The notes: generated by a model not told the origin, from the letters alone. Shown: positions 1 to 8,653, counted from the first letter of the stretch. The stretch is DNA of 64,000 nt from Acidobacteriota bacterium (GCA_021780315.1 JAJXYY010000033.1:124001-188000), one strand, 5' to 3'. A program made the numbers and translations.

Positions 1-1019
1 TTAGCTACATTGAAAATACGGCGAAGTCTACTGCTCCGTGGATTCGCGAAGGACAGTTGGTGGTGCTGGAGAGTACGACGTACCCGGGGACTACGGAGGA
101 TGTGCTGATTCCTCTGCTGGAGGCTGGGAATACGGCGGGGTTGAAGGTGCAGACCAAGGGTGCGGCGGCTGAGCAAGGCGTGTTCTATGTAGCGTTCTCG
201 CCGGAGCGGGAAGACCCGGGCAATACGACGGTGGCGCGGCATGACATTCCCAAGGTGGTTGGTGGGCATGAGGAGATCGCCACGGAGCTGGCGGCGGTGT
301 TGTACGAGGGGATCTTTACGCGGTCGGTGCGGGTGTCTTCGACGCGGGTGGCGGAGATGACGAAGCTGCTGGAGAACATCTACCGCTGCGTGAACATTGC
401 GCTGGTGAATGAGTTGAAGCTGCTGTCGCTGCGGATGGGCGTGGATATCTGGGAGGTGATTGATGCGGCATCGACGAAGCCGTTCGGTTTCCATCCGTTC
501 TATCCTGGGCCTGGACTGGGCGGGCACTGCATTCCGATCGATCCGTTCTACTTGAGCTGGAAGGCGAAGGAGTACGACTTCAACACGCGGTTTATCGAGC
601 TGGCGGGCGAGGTGAATGAAGCCATGCCGGAACATGCGGTGCAGGCGGTTTCGCGTGCGTTGAATACGCACAAGAAGGCGATGAACGGCTCGAAGATCAT
701 GATGCTGGGTATGGCGTACAAGAAGGACATTGACGATCTGCGTGAGTCTCCTTCGTTGACGGTGATTGAGTTGCTGCGGGCGGAGGGCGCTGAGGTGGTT
801 TATAACGACCCTTACTTCCCGACGGTTGGTCGCGGTCGCCACTATAACCTGAACATGACTTGCACTCCGCTGGAGAACCTGGAGCAGTATGACTGCGTGA
901 TGATTCTGACGGACCACTCGGACTATGACTACGAGCGCATTGTGCGTGAGTCGAAGCTGGTGGTGGATACGCGGAATGCGACGAAGGGGATCAAGTCGGA
1001 GAAGATCGTTCGCTGCTAG
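1..1019 (+). CDS. Nucleotide-sugar 6-dehydrogenase, 5'-truncated (UDP-HexNAc/UDP-glucose dehydrogenase family)
   Basis: The reading frame is already open at base 3 and runs to a stop at 1017-1019, so the gene starts outside the window; about 338 residues are visible. The family oxidises C6 of a UDP-sugar to a uronic acid with two NAD. Visible hallmarks are ESTTYPGTTED near the start, the catalytic-cysteine motif GGHCIPIDPFY (Cys codon near 529), a helical central dimerisation region, and a C-terminal UDP-binding domain with GMAYKKDIDDLRESPS and NDPYFP. The motifs resemble the WbpA/VipA (UDP-GlcNAc or UDP-GalNAc dehydrogenase) branch more than plain UDP-glucose dehydrogenase, but I cannot settle the substrate. 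It probably supplies uronic-acid precursors to the polysaccharide locus that follows. A TTG at 57 is in frame but internal to the domain, so it is not the start. Confidence 0.9.
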   Translation, partial: SYIENTAKSTAPWIREGQLVVLESTTYPGTTEDVLIPLLEAGNTAGLKVQTKGAAAEQGVFYVAFSPEREDPGNTTVARHDIPKVVGGHEEIATELAAVLYEGIFTRSVRVSSTRVAEMTKLLENIYRCVNIALVNELKLLSLRMGVDIWEVIDAASTKPFGFHPFYPGPGLGGHCIPIDPFYLSWKAKEYDFNTRFIELAGEVNEAMPEHAVQAVSRALNTHKKAMNGSKIMMLGMAYKKDIDDLRESPSLTVIELLRAEGAEVVYNDPYFPTVGRGRHYNLNMTCTPLENLEQYDCVMILTDHSDYDYERIVRESKLVVDTRNATKGIKSEKIVRC

Positions 1020-1054
1020 AGCGATACTCCGGTAAGGATATGCGATGGAAGCTG

Positions 1055-1076
1055 GGGGCCAGATGATTCTGGCCCT
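1055..1076 (+). terminator. Hairpin just after the dehydrogenase gene
   Basis: GGGCCAG and CTGGCCC pair around a six-base loop about 40 bases after the stop codon. There is only a short pyrimidine tail, so it may act as a weak terminator or as mRNA 3'-end protection. Confidence 0.45.
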
Positions 1077-1127
1077 CCTGCTTTGCTGCGGATGGCTTGA
1101 CGGCCAGGTCCCCCCCCTCTGGGTGTT

Positions 1128-1375
1128 TTGTGTCAAAGTCTTGATTCGATTGGGTTTAGCTTTGGACTTGAATGGCAAATTCCTGATTCTAAACGGTTTA
1201 TTTGTAAAGTCTTGTTTCTGTTGGGGTTAAGTGTGAAAGCCCCTGGCCTTTGGGCTGGGGGCTTTTTGTTTGCTGGTTTAAGTATAGCGGGTTGGTGGGA
1301 ACTAGTTGTTCAGGGGGATGTGGTGTGTTTTGTTTGGGTTGAGGGTGGGGTGGGGTTGACAGGGGTGCGGGAGGT
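1128..1375 (+). repeat. Long extragenic repeat A, copy 1
   Basis: This stretch recurs, diverged but clearly alignable, at 46806-47045 in the same orientation. Shared blocks include degenerate direct repeats of the form AAAGTCTTGATTC, then TTTAGCTTTGGACTTG, AAGTATAGCG, TTGTTCAGGGG and GGTGGGGTTGACA. No protein can be assigned to it; the small open frames here differ between copies. Confidence 0.75.
1236..1269 (+). terminator. Rho-independent terminator
   Basis: AAAGCCCC (1236-1243) pairs with GGGGCTTT and is followed by a run of five T, the classic GC stem and U-tract. It lies inside repeat A copy 1 but is not conserved in copy 2. It would stop transcription from the dehydrogenase gene. Confidence 0.75.
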
Positions 1376-1410
1376 TTGGGTATGGAACCCATTGCAGTTG
1401 CCTGTGCCTG

Positions 1411-1803
1411 CATTTTAGTTGGCATCCTTCGCGCAGCGGAGGACCTGCTGTTCGCCCTTGACCCCACCGCCTTCTACTCCCTGCTTCTCTCCTCCCTATC
1501 CCCACCAAACCCCGGATGCCCCATCTTCACCGCAGCATCATCGCGGTTAAGGTGGGCATTCGCGCACGCGAACCGCTCTCCCAAACCTGCCACCCAAGTC
1601 TTCGACTCCCTTGCTCCCATTCCGTATCTCCCCCCAAAACTCCGGGTGCCCCATACATACCGCAAGCCTCACCGCCGAATGTGTGGGACTAAACACTTGG
1701 GCCTATGGGCATGATGGGATTTTGTCGCTGGGAGAGGAAAGCGGTTCGCGCATCGCACGAATGCCCACTCGTGCGATGAGACTGCATGAATGGGGCACCC
1801 AAG
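1411..1803 (+). repeat. Left arm of a roughly 390-bp inverted repeat
   Basis: The reverse complement of 3930-4317 aligns along this whole stretch with many identical blocks and a few small indels. Shared blocks include CATCCTTCGCGCAGCGGAGGA, CCGCCTTCTACTCCCT, CACCGCAGCATCATCGCGG, CATACATACCG and GAGAGGAAAGC. Inside each arm the sequence CGGGTGCCCCA-like occurs twice. The arms enclose the protease operon (1953-3535). No transposase frame is visible in either arm. Confidence 0.85.
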
Positions 1804-1952
1804 ATATCGGTGTCATTGGATGTATGGGCCACCCGCTTGGATCGAAACCCCCTCATGAACACAAAGCAAATGTATAGGATGTCCCGAGACAAAACGTAAA
1901 GTATGTCTTGAGACTTGACAGGGCGAGATGTGGGACACCCGCCCGCACACCA
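1804..1952. other. Intergenic remainder between left arm and protease gene
   Basis: No gene is seen. Two near-identical 11-mers, ATGTCCCGAGAC-like and ATGTCTTGAGAC, stand about 24 bases apart at roughly 1878-1914. They may be remnants of a mobile element end or part of the repeat family; this is not established. Confidence 0.4.
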
Positions 1953-2810
1953 TCAGCAAGTGCCCGCATACAAGGTATTTGTACTCGGATCCCAATAGTC
2001 CGGAGTGCAGGTTCCGGGATCGTAATAATACGGACCGCCGCCACCGCCACCGCCGACACCACCGCCACCGCTACTTCCGCCGCTACTTCCACTGCCTGCG
2101 GCAGCTGCTATCGAAGATGAGGTTGTGGTCGCTTGTTGTTGATCACAATTAGTTGGTCCAGTCTTGGGATATGCATTTCCCTGATCATTGACACCCGAAC
2201 TGGGAACCATTACAGAGGTGTCTGGGCCAAATGGCGGAACAGAAGCAACTGGGTATTCGTCGATACCCATCAAATGCCCAATTTCGTGCAGCGCCATTTG
2301 CAGATAAACGGTGTCATAACCTGGTTGGGCGACCTGAAGAGCGCTCGTCGAAGTCCCTCCTATAAAAGCCTGCGGATGAAATGTGATCGTCGCAGGATTG
2401 CTGGTTCCTATTAAGCCCGGCAGAGCCGATGTTGTAGCACCCGATGATGGACTACTTTGATCGGCTAATATCGTTACCGTCGCCGGATGAGCGGCGTCGG
2501 AGGGCGCGAAGGTTGTACCGCTTCCTCCAGTCTGATTGTTTGCTACAGACCAAGCATTGAACGCGGCCGTTATCTGAGAAATTGGTGTAGTCCCGCCTGT
2601 GCCCGGTGGAATATTCTGAGTGCTAGCATCGAACTGGTAATATACGGTGGCACCCGGTGGCACAGAATACCCAGTCGTCGTAGAGTCGTTGGGGGCTTGC
2701 TGGTTGCATTGCGCATTGGCATTCCCGACCCCGGCTAAATGTGCCAGGACTGATAGAGAAAGTATCCAAGTGAGAGTCACAGGACATCTTGGACGAAGGA
2801 TTGTCATCAT
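1953..2810 (-). CDS. Secreted metzincin-like zinc metalloprotease
   Basis: 285 residues with a signal peptide (about 1-33, ending ANA) and a mature part that contains HEIGHLMGIDE at residues 175-185, followed by a Met-turn-like SVMVPS near 199. This HExxHxxG pattern is typical of matrixin/snapalysin-type metzincins, which hydrolyse proteins outside the cytoplasm. The third-ligand position, normally His or Asp, is Glu185 here (Asp184 is adjacent), so zinc coordination is atypical. The tail (about 235-285) has a glycine-rich linker and a Tyr/Cys-rich end. The start overlaps the stop of the upstream gene as ATGA (2807-2810), so the two are co-transcribed. Base composition lacks the strong G-skew of the neighbourhood, and the operon sits between inverted arms, both suggesting acquisition. 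Confidence 0.75.
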   Translation of the reverse strand: MMTILRPRCPVTLTWILSLSVLAHLAGVGNANAQCNQQAPNDSTTTGYSVPPGATVYYQFDASTQNIPPGTGGTTPISQITAAFNAWSVANNQTGGSGTTFAPSDAAHPATVTILADQSSPSSGATTSALPGLIGTSNPATITFHPQAFIGGTSTSALQVAQPGYDTVYLQMALHEIGHLMGIDEYPVASVPPFGPDTSVMVPSSGVNDQGNAYPKTGPTNCDQQQATTTSSSIAAAAGSGSSGGSSGGGGVGGGGGGGPYYYDPGTCTPDYWDPSTNTLYAGTC

Positions 2811-3535
2811 TTGCTCGTCTCGTCGACTGCCAAGTGAGTAGAAGAACGCATTGCGTGCAGAAATAAGCCTCTATCAGAGAAAAGTTCGCTGGCTGGGCTG
2901 ATGAGGGTGGTTCTGAGCGACGTCACCGTGGGTTTGGTGATGTCGAAGCCGAATAGACTGGTTTGCACGTAAGATCGCGAGTTCGGCAGGAAAGCGAGGA
3001 ACAGCAGATAGCTGTGCCCGATTTGAAGAGGTACCCGATTTGAGGGATATGCAGTTATTCGGAAGGAACCGGATTTCACGCTTCCACCTGGAGCGGTAAC
3101 AGTTACCTCCTCTCCTACTCTGATTGCCTGAGAAGTTGGTGAAGTACTAGTGCTCTTTAGAACTTCATCAACCACGAATTCCGAATCGGTAAATACGAAG
3201 GCTTCGTTTTGTGTTAAGGCCGAGATATTCCTGACAACGTGGCCAATCGCGACCAAATCACTCTCGCTTGCCGCTCGTTTTACCTCTGGATGATTCTCTG
3301 GATCAGGCTTTGGGCAGCGGTCACATAGAATCGGCGTCTCTCTAACTGTGGGACTCGCCAAGATGTCCTTCCCCAGCGATTTCGCTTTTTCTGGGAGATT
3401 CGGACCGCGGTCCCATTCCTGAAAGTTCCCCCTATTGAGCTTAATCCGAGCTATCAGTTCGGAATCTGAGACCGACTGAGCCCAAACAAATGGGACGCAA
3501 CACAAGTTGAGGGCGACAACAAATTTCCATTTCAT
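2807..3535 (-). CDS. Secreted protein of unknown function, partner of the metalloprotease
   Basis: 242 residues starting with a clear signal peptide (about 1-19, ending VWA). A CxxC pair lies at 71-74. Residues about 90-200 look like a small all-beta domain: a DLVAIGHVVRN strand, FVVDEVLKS, IRVGEEVTVTAPGG and GHSYLLFLAF. The pattern recalls OB-fold/NTR-like secreted domains, but I do not recognise the family firmly. It is the first gene of a two-gene operon and overlaps the protease gene by four bases, so it might be an inhibitor, chaperone or substrate of that protease (inference). Composition is lower in GC than the neighbours. Confidence 0.65.
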   Translation of the reverse strand: MKWKFVVALNLCCVPFVWAQSVSDSELIARIKLNRGNFQEWDRGPNLPEKAKSLGKDILASPTVRETPILCDRCPKPDPENHPEVKRAASESDLVAIGHVVRNISALTQNEAFVFTDSEFVVDEVLKSTSTSPTSQAIRVGEEVTVTAPGGSVKSGSFRITAYPSNRVPLQIGHSYLLFLAFLPNSRSYVQTSLFGFDITKPTVTSLRTTLISPASELFSDRGLFLHAMRSSTHLAVDETSK

Positions 3536-3741
3536 AATGAGTTACCTTTTAGAGTTGCCAAGACCCTTGGTGGTGAGGAAGCATACAGTTCTTATTTTGA
3601 GAGCACGACGGCCTTAGAACGCCCCCTAACAGGACACGAGCGTAACACCGCGTTTTTCATAATTCAAGATCGATTTTCGAGAATGTTATAGCTCGTTAGA
3701 AATGTCCCCTTTGTGGTTGATGGTTTAGAAGCTCACCTGTG
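3536..3741. other. Upstream region of the protease operon
   Basis: AT-richer than the rest of the window. It should carry the promoter of the minus-strand operon that starts at 3535, but I could not pick -10/-35 boxes confidently. No gene is seen. Confidence 0.4.
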
Positions 3742-3854
3742 GACTGGGAGGGTTCCCCATGTCTCGCTTCTGAGACATGGGTTCCATGTCTCAGAGGCGA
3801 GACATGGGGCACCCAGTGTATGGGGGAGGTTGGACATGGGGCACCCTCCCAGTC
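3742..3854. repeat. Nested palindrome with GAGACATGG motifs
   Basis: A perfect 12-base inverted repeat, GACTGGGAGGGT at 3742-3753 and its complement at 3843-3854, encloses two back-to-back copies of a shorter palindrome (CCATGTCTC and GAGACATGG, about 3757-3808). A further GACATGGGGCACCC copy follows. Three relatives of the short palindrome occur at 47058-47193. It looks like a REP/BIME-type extragenic element. Confidence 0.8.
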
Positions 3855-3922
3855 GACGAGACGAGCAAATGATGACAATCCTTCGTCCAAGATGTCCTAT
3901 GACTCTCACTTGGATACTTTGT
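3851..3922 (+). pseudogene. Duplicated fragment of the operon junction (end of the unknown gene plus start of the protease gene)
   Basis: About 72 bases are identical, apart from one substitution near 3899, to the reverse complement of roughly 2758-2828. The copy carries the last codons of the 2807-3535 gene (VDETSK, stop) and the first codons of the protease gene (MMTILRPRCP...), then diverges. It is inverted relative to the original and ends close to the right inverted arm. It cannot encode a functional protein. Confidence 0.9.
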
Positions 3923-3929
3923 CTGGTAC

Positions 3930-4317
3930 CCCAATCATGCAGACTCATCGCATGATTGGGCATTCGTGGAAGCGCGAACGGCTTTCCTCTCCTCAGCCAT
4001 AAACTCCCATCATGCGCTTAGGCGGAGGTGGTTGGTCCCACACATTCGGCGGTGAGGCTTACGGTATGTATGGGCACCCGGGGTTTGGGGCGGAGACACG
4101 GAGTGGGTATAAGGGAGTAGAAGACTGGGTGGGTGGTGGAAGAGCGGTTCGCTTGCGCGAATGCCCAACTTAACCGCGATGATGCTGCGGTGAAGATGGG
4201 GCACCCGGGGTTTGGGGCGGACAGGGAGGAGAGAAGCAGGGAGTGGGGAAAAGGGAGTAGAAGGCGGTGGGGCAGAGGCGAACAGCAGATCCTCCGCTGC
4301 GCGAAGGATGACAACTA
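3930..4317 (-). repeat. Right arm of the roughly 390-bp inverted repeat
   Basis: Reverse-complement partner of 1411-1803. It contains the same REP-like blocks (GCGAAGGATGAC, CGCGATGATGCTGCGGTGAAG, GGGGTTTGGGGCGGA twice). A further shortened relative, with GCGAACAGCGG and GCGAAGGATGACAAC, follows at about 4385-4430, so the family has at least three copies here. Confidence 0.85.
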
Positions 4318-4458
4318 AAAGACAGGCAACGACAACAACTAAAACAAGCGACGACAACGGCTAAAAACAGGCAACGGCAAAGGCAAACGCGAACAGCGGT
4401 ACTCCGCTTTGCGAAGGATGACAACAAAAACAGGTGATGGTGAGGCGGTGGGTTGGGG

Positions 4459-5634
4459 TCAGGGTGTGGCGTTGGGGAGGTCGAGTAGCTTTTGGTAGAG
4501 CTGGGTGGTGTGGGTCATCATGGCGTGGATGGTGAACTTCTGGAGGACCAGTTCCCTGCCGGCGGCTCCCATGCGGCTGCGGGTGGCGGGGTCTTCGAGG
4601 AGGCGCAGGATGGCGGTGGCGAGAGCGTGGGGATCTTCGGGAGGGACGATGAGGCCGCTGTGGCCGTGCTGGACGGCTTCGGCGTTGCCTCCGACGTTGG
4701 TTGCGACGACGGGGAGGGAGGCGGCCATGGCTTCGATGATGGCGTTGGAGAAGCCTTCGCTGCGGGAGGGGAGGACGAAGAGGTGGGCGGTGGTGAGGTG
4801 GTTGCGGAGGTTGGTGACTCCGCCAAGGAAGTGGACGTGGTGGGTGAGGTTGAGCTGCTGGATGAGTTCGAGGAGGTGGGCGTAGTAGTCGGGCTCGAGG
4901 ATTTCGCCGGCGATGGTGAAGCGGGTGTCGGGGTGGCGCTGGACGATGAGGCTGGCGGCGCGGAGGAAGACATCGTGGCCTTTAACGTGGCGGATGTTGC
5001 CGAGGGTGGTGATGTGGAAGGGCTGGGCGGGTGGTGGGGTGGGGGTGGTCCAGTCGGCGAGGTTGAGGCCGTTGTAGATGGTGGTGACGCGGTCGGGATG
5101 GATTCCGTCGGTGTCGATGGAGTACTGGCGGACGAGCTCGGAGACGGCGAGGACGTGGTCGGGGAGGTTGGCGAGGAGGCGGTAGGCGAGGTGGTGCTTG
5201 GGGGCGCGGAGGATGCCCATGTCGCGGCGGCTCCAGATGAGCCTGGCGGGGGAGGTGAGCTTGACGACGAGGCCGGCCCAGAGGTCGGAGCTCTCGAAGA
5301 AGGTTTGGACGATCTGGACGCTTTGGGCCTTGAGGAAGCGACGGAGTTCAAGGGCGGCGTGGAAGGCGTTGCGATCGTAGGTGCTGGTGAGCGGCAGTTC
5401 GTAGACGGGGCAGGTGGCGGCGGCGAGGAAGGGGCTGGATGGATGTGCGAAGAAGGTGAGAACGGAGACACGGAACCCGTACTGGGGCAGAAGCGCGGCC
5501 AGCTTGAGAACGATGCGCTCGCCGCCGCCGAGGGTTCTGGAGACCTGGTCGAGGACAAGGAGGACGTGGGGGAGTGCTGCTGGGTCGGACGGGCTGGGAG
5601 CCTGAGGGGGCGATAACAAGGTGAGTTTGCTCAT
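4459..5634 (-). CDS. GT4-family glycosyltransferase
   Basis: 391 residues, usual length for a GT-B retaining glycosyltransferase. The N-terminal domain has GGGER (36-40), the acceptor-side glycine-rich loop. The C-terminal Glycos_transf_1 domain (about 205-380) has LGNIRHVKGHD, the E-x7-E motif EGFSNAIIE (293-301) and NVGGNAEAV. It would add a sugar to the lipid-linked repeat unit on the cytoplasmic side of the inner membrane. It is the last of three genes on this strand (7059-8171, 5661-7013, 4459-5634), with about 26 bases between it and the ligase gene, consistent with one transcript. Donor and acceptor cannot be predicted. Confidence 0.9.
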   Translation of the reverse strand: MSKLTLLSPPQAPSPSDPAALPHVLLVLDQVSRTLGGGERIVLKLAALLPQYGFRVSVLTFFAHPSSPFLAAATCPVYELPLTSTYDRNAFHAALELRRFLKAQSVQIVQTFFESSDLWAGLVVKLTSPARLIWSRRDMGILRAPKHHLAYRLLANLPDHVLAVSELVRQYSIDTDGIHPDRVTTIYNGLNLADWTTPTPPPAQPFHITTLGNIRHVKGHDVFLRAASLIVQRHPDTRFTIAGEILEPDYYAHLLELIQQLNLTHHVHFLGGVTNLRNHLTTAHLFVLPSRSEGFSNAIIEAMAASLPVVATNVGGNAEAVQHGHSGLIVPPEDPHALATAILRLLEDPATRSRMGAAGRELVLQKFTIHAMMTHTTQLYQKLLDLPNATP

Positions 5635-5660
5635 AAGGATTTGCGGAGTGCGAGTGAGTG

Positions 5661-7013
5661 TTAGCGGTAGGCGAGAAACGGGTTGACGTCGGCAGCTTGA
5701 TGGGGGAGGCTGTCGCTGGGGAGTTGCGGGGTGGTACCCGATGATTCATCCGCGAGATAGACGGCACGGGTGGCGGCGCCCATCAAGGCCCAAAGCAGGC
5801 CATTGATCTCGAGGTAGGTCCAGCGATCGCCGAAGAAGGTGAGGATGAGGTTGGAGAAGACGGTAAGGAACAAGGCGAGACCCAGGCCGCGGTAGAGCGG
5901 GTCGTTACCGCGGCGGAACAGGCCGTAGGTGAGAGCGAGCATCTGCTGGATAAGGAAGAGCGCGATGATGCCACCGATGATGCCGGTCTCGGTGAGGACT
6001 TTGACGTACCAGTTGTGGGTGTCTTTGAGTCTGTCGACGTGTTCACCAAACTGGAAGGTCGCGTAGCCAGTGCCGAAGATGGGGTTGTGGAAGAAGGTGG
6101 TCTTTGCGTTCTCCCAAAGGTCGACTCGTTCCTGAGCGGAGGCCTCCAACTGGCCATTGGAGTTTTGCGTCATGGTGACGCGTTCGGTAACGGCGGTTGG
6201 AACGAGTGCTTGCCAGGTGAAGAGAAAGATAATGACGACGGGGATTAGCTTGCGATCTTTGAGGATGCCAAGGAGAAACGTAGCCAGGACAAGCGAGATA
6301 TAGGCCGCTCGCGAAAAGGTGTACATGGTGGCAAAGGCAGTGATGGCAGTGAGGACGTAGCAGAGGATGCGGTAGCGGCCCTTCTTGAGGAACTGCGCGA
6401 AGCCCCAGAAGAACATGGAGAACTGAGCCAGAAAGGCGGCAAGGCCGTTGGAGCCTGCCCAGCCGAGCGGACCGCCGTCGCGCTTGCTCTCGTCGAAGTG
6501 GGCGAAGGAGTGAGACAGACTACTTTGGAGCGAACTCTTGTCGATTGCGAGTAGAGCGATCGCGGTGATGATGATGAGGGTTCGTATATCCTTGCGGGTC
6601 TCCATGGTCAGCCCGGCGGCGACGAAGACCAGGGGGATAAGCATGTAGTCTTTCCAGGTTGCGAAGTTGAGCACGTTCACCCAGAGTGGGGCTGGCGCGT
6701 TGCCCATGACGAAGCCGAACCACATGGAGAAGTAGAGGTAGACCCCGAAGACCAGCCAGATGGTATAGAGCTTGGATTTGGGAAGATGCTTGCCGTGAAT
6801 GAGTGCCCCGATGATGATGGACGCGACGAGGATGGTGGTGACATTGCCGCCCAAGGGGTAGTCGAGAAAGTGATCGCGCAGGGTGCGATAGGGCAGCAAG
6901 GGGACAAGGAAGAAAAAGGTAAGGCGCGGCCGTCCACCTAAGGCAAGAAGGCACATGACCCAGCAACCCAGGTAAGCGACCAGCGGAATGTAATGACCAA
7001 TACCTGTTCCCAC
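5661..7013 (-). CDS. O-antigen ligase / Wzy-type polymerase family membrane protein
   Basis: 450 residues with about ten or more hydrophobic helices. A large loop after residue 270 ends in the Wzy_C-like segment GTGYATFQFG...DTHNWYVKVLTETG. Such proteins polymerise or ligate undecaprenyl-linked oligosaccharides at the periplasmic face. In this locus, with a flippase, a Wzz-like protein and no lipid A core genes, polymerase for an exopolysaccharide is the better guess than LPS ligase. The start chosen is the codon at 7013; the next gene upstream ends at 7059. Confidence 0.85.
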   Translation of the reverse strand: MGTGIGHYIPLVAYLGCWVMCLLALGGRPRLTFFFLVPLLPYRTLRDHFLDYPLGGNVTTILVASIIIGALIHGKHLPKSKLYTIWLVFGVYLYFSMWFGFVMGNAPAPLWVNVLNFATWKDYMLIPLVFVAAGLTMETRKDIRTLIIITAIALLAIDKSSLQSSLSHSFAHFDESKRDGGPLGWAGSNGLAAFLAQFSMFFWGFAQFLKKGRYRILCYVLTAITAFATMYTFSRAAYISLVLATFLLGILKDRKLIPVVIIFLFTWQALVPTAVTERVTMTQNSNGQLEASAQERVDLWENAKTTFFHNPIFGTGYATFQFGEHVDRLKDTHNWYVKVLTETGIIGGIIALFLIQQMLALTYGLFRRGNDPLYRGLGLALFLTVFSNLILTFFGDRWTYLEINGLLWALMGAATRAVYLADESSGTTPQLPSDSLPHQAADVNPFLAYR

Positions 7014-7058
7014 GTTGATGACTCCGAAGTACGAGTGCTGCGAGCGACGAATTGCGAA

Positions 7059-8171
7059 CTACTGAATCCAGACTCGTTTGCGGCCTATGACGAAATTGTA
7101 GAACGCGAGGGCCGCGGCGGTGTTCAGCATCACGAAGGTGTTTGCGATCGCGATAGGTTTGAAGCGAGTGAGTGAAGGTCGGAGAGTACCGAAAGCGGCA
7201 AGGAGATAGAAGGCGACCTGCAGGAGGAAGACAGCCTGATAGAAGATGCCTCCGGCCAGTGCGGAGGCTACCAGCATGAGGATGAGCAGAGCGGGGACGA
7301 GGAGGCGAAGGAGTTTGTGGCTGACGAAGCGGAAGAGCAGCGGATTGGCTGGCGTAAGTAGCCAGGGAGCCAGTCGAAGCAGTTGGTAGTTGCCGGTGAG
7401 GGTTCTGACTTTGCGGGAAAACTCTTTGCCTTTTTCGCTGAAGAGCTGGTCACGGGCGATGGCTGCGGGATGAAAGACGACGCGATGGCCTGTACGGGCG
7501 ACGTGCATGGGAACGAAGAGATCGTCGAGGATGGTGCCGGGGGGGATGGGGGTGTAGAGTTCCCTGCGGATGGCGTAGATGGCACCGGTGACACCGACGA
7601 CGGAGCCAGAGGCGGACTCCAACTTGCGGACGATTTTTTCGATCTTCCAGTAGATTCCCAAGGCGGTGCTGGCGACGTTTCCTGTGGCGTCGGCGAGGAG
7701 GAGTTCGCCGCTCACTGCGCCGATAATGGGATCTGCGAAGCAACTTACGAGTTCTGCCACGGCGTTCGAATCGACGGACTGACGTGCGTCGAGGAAGACC
7801 AGGATGCTTCCGGAAGATGCGGCGACTGCGGCATTGAGAGCAGATGCTTTGCCCTGCGACTGGTCGAGGAGGACTGGAAGGATGAAGGGTTGGTTTTGGC
7901 GGAGGAGGTCGGGTGTGCTGTCGGTTGAACCGTCGGAGGCGATGACGACTTGAATCTGTTCGAGCGGGTAGTTGAAAGAGCGGAGATTCAGGATTTTTGC
8001 AGCTAGATTGGTTTGTTCATTGCGAGCAGCGATGATGATTGAGACCGTTGGGGTGGATGGGCGGGTTGGAAACGGCCGGGGGAACAGGCGCACGTAGAGT
8101 GAAAGCCAGAGGGCGTATCCGAAGTAGGCGTAGGCGATGAAGGCCAGACAGAGCCAGAAGGTCAGGACCAT
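7059..8171 (-). CDS. Membrane-associated GT2-family glycosyltransferase
   Basis: 370 residues. An N-terminal membrane helix (about 1-22) precedes a GT-A domain with VSIIIAARNE, ASDGSTDST and FLDARQS, the last being a D-A-R variant of the usual DXD metal site. GAIYAIRRE and the acidic ILDDLFVP follow. Three or four C-terminal hydrophobic helices (about 275-360) resemble processive or membrane-embedded GT2 enzymes such as EpsF/HAS-like proteins. It is the first gene of the minus-strand run; the probable promoter is within 8172-8653. Substrate unknown. Confidence 0.85.
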   Translation of the reverse strand: MVLTFWLCLAFIAYAYFGYALWLSLYVRLFPRPFPTRPSTPTVSIIIAARNEQTNLAAKILNLRSFNYPLEQIQVVIASDGSTDSTPDLLRQNQPFILPVLLDQSQGKASALNAAVAASSGSILVFLDARQSVDSNAVAELVSCFADPIIGAVSGELLLADATGNVASTALGIYWKIEKIVRKLESASGSVVGVTGAIYAIRRELYTPIPPGTILDDLFVPMHVARTGHRVVFHPAAIARDQLFSEKGKEFSRKVRTLTGNYQLLRLAPWLLTPANPLLFRFVSHKLLRLLVPALLILMLVASALAGGIFYQAVFLLQVAFYLLAAFGTLRPSLTRFKPIAIANTFVMLNTAAALAFYNFVIGRKRVWIQ

Positions 8172-8653
8172 GGGCTACTCATCGACCTGCGAATAATGGC
8201 AATTGTTGTTGCTCATGACGGGGGTTGCTGGCTGTGAGATGCAGGGATGGGACATTTGGTGGTGCGAGTAGAGGTGGATGTCCATCGATAACTCCCTGTC
8301 CGAGAAGTTGTGGTTCGGCGATAGCTGTTGATTGCGACCTCAGTCTGGTAGTGGTGAGGGCCGACTCCATGCTGCCGTGATTGCCCGGATAGAACTCTGT
8401 GGCCGCAACGGTATGAGACTATTATGCCTGTTGCGGGTGGGGATGTACGTGGCACCAAGGTGTTAGCTGAACACGGGCTAAGCGTGCGATACACTGACAC
8501 CGGCCTGAGGAACGGCATCCTATCCGCGTAGTACCGATACGCTACCTTATGCTGTTGTGGCTTGATGCGTTGACTTGCGCATGATTGCGGTCATCGGAGC
8601 TATGACAGCGCAACAGAAACGACGTTCCGTATGACGATGATGGAGACCTAACT
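8172..8653. other. Divergent intergenic region of the glycosyltransferase and flippase genes
   Basis: 482 bases with no credible coding sequence. It must hold promoters for both directions. A small palindrome, GTGTT-5-AACAC at 8460-8474, is the only symmetrical site I see; its meaning is unknown. Confidence 0.4.

Noticed and set aside
1376-1714. Small open frames in the inverted arm regarded as a gene
   Set aside because: The related frames in the other arm do not keep the same reading frame or ends, so the arms are repeats rather than genes.
4492-5616. 374-codon plus-strand frame (Gly/Val/Glu-rich)
   Set aside because: Antisense shadow of the GT4 gene, whose motifs are clear.
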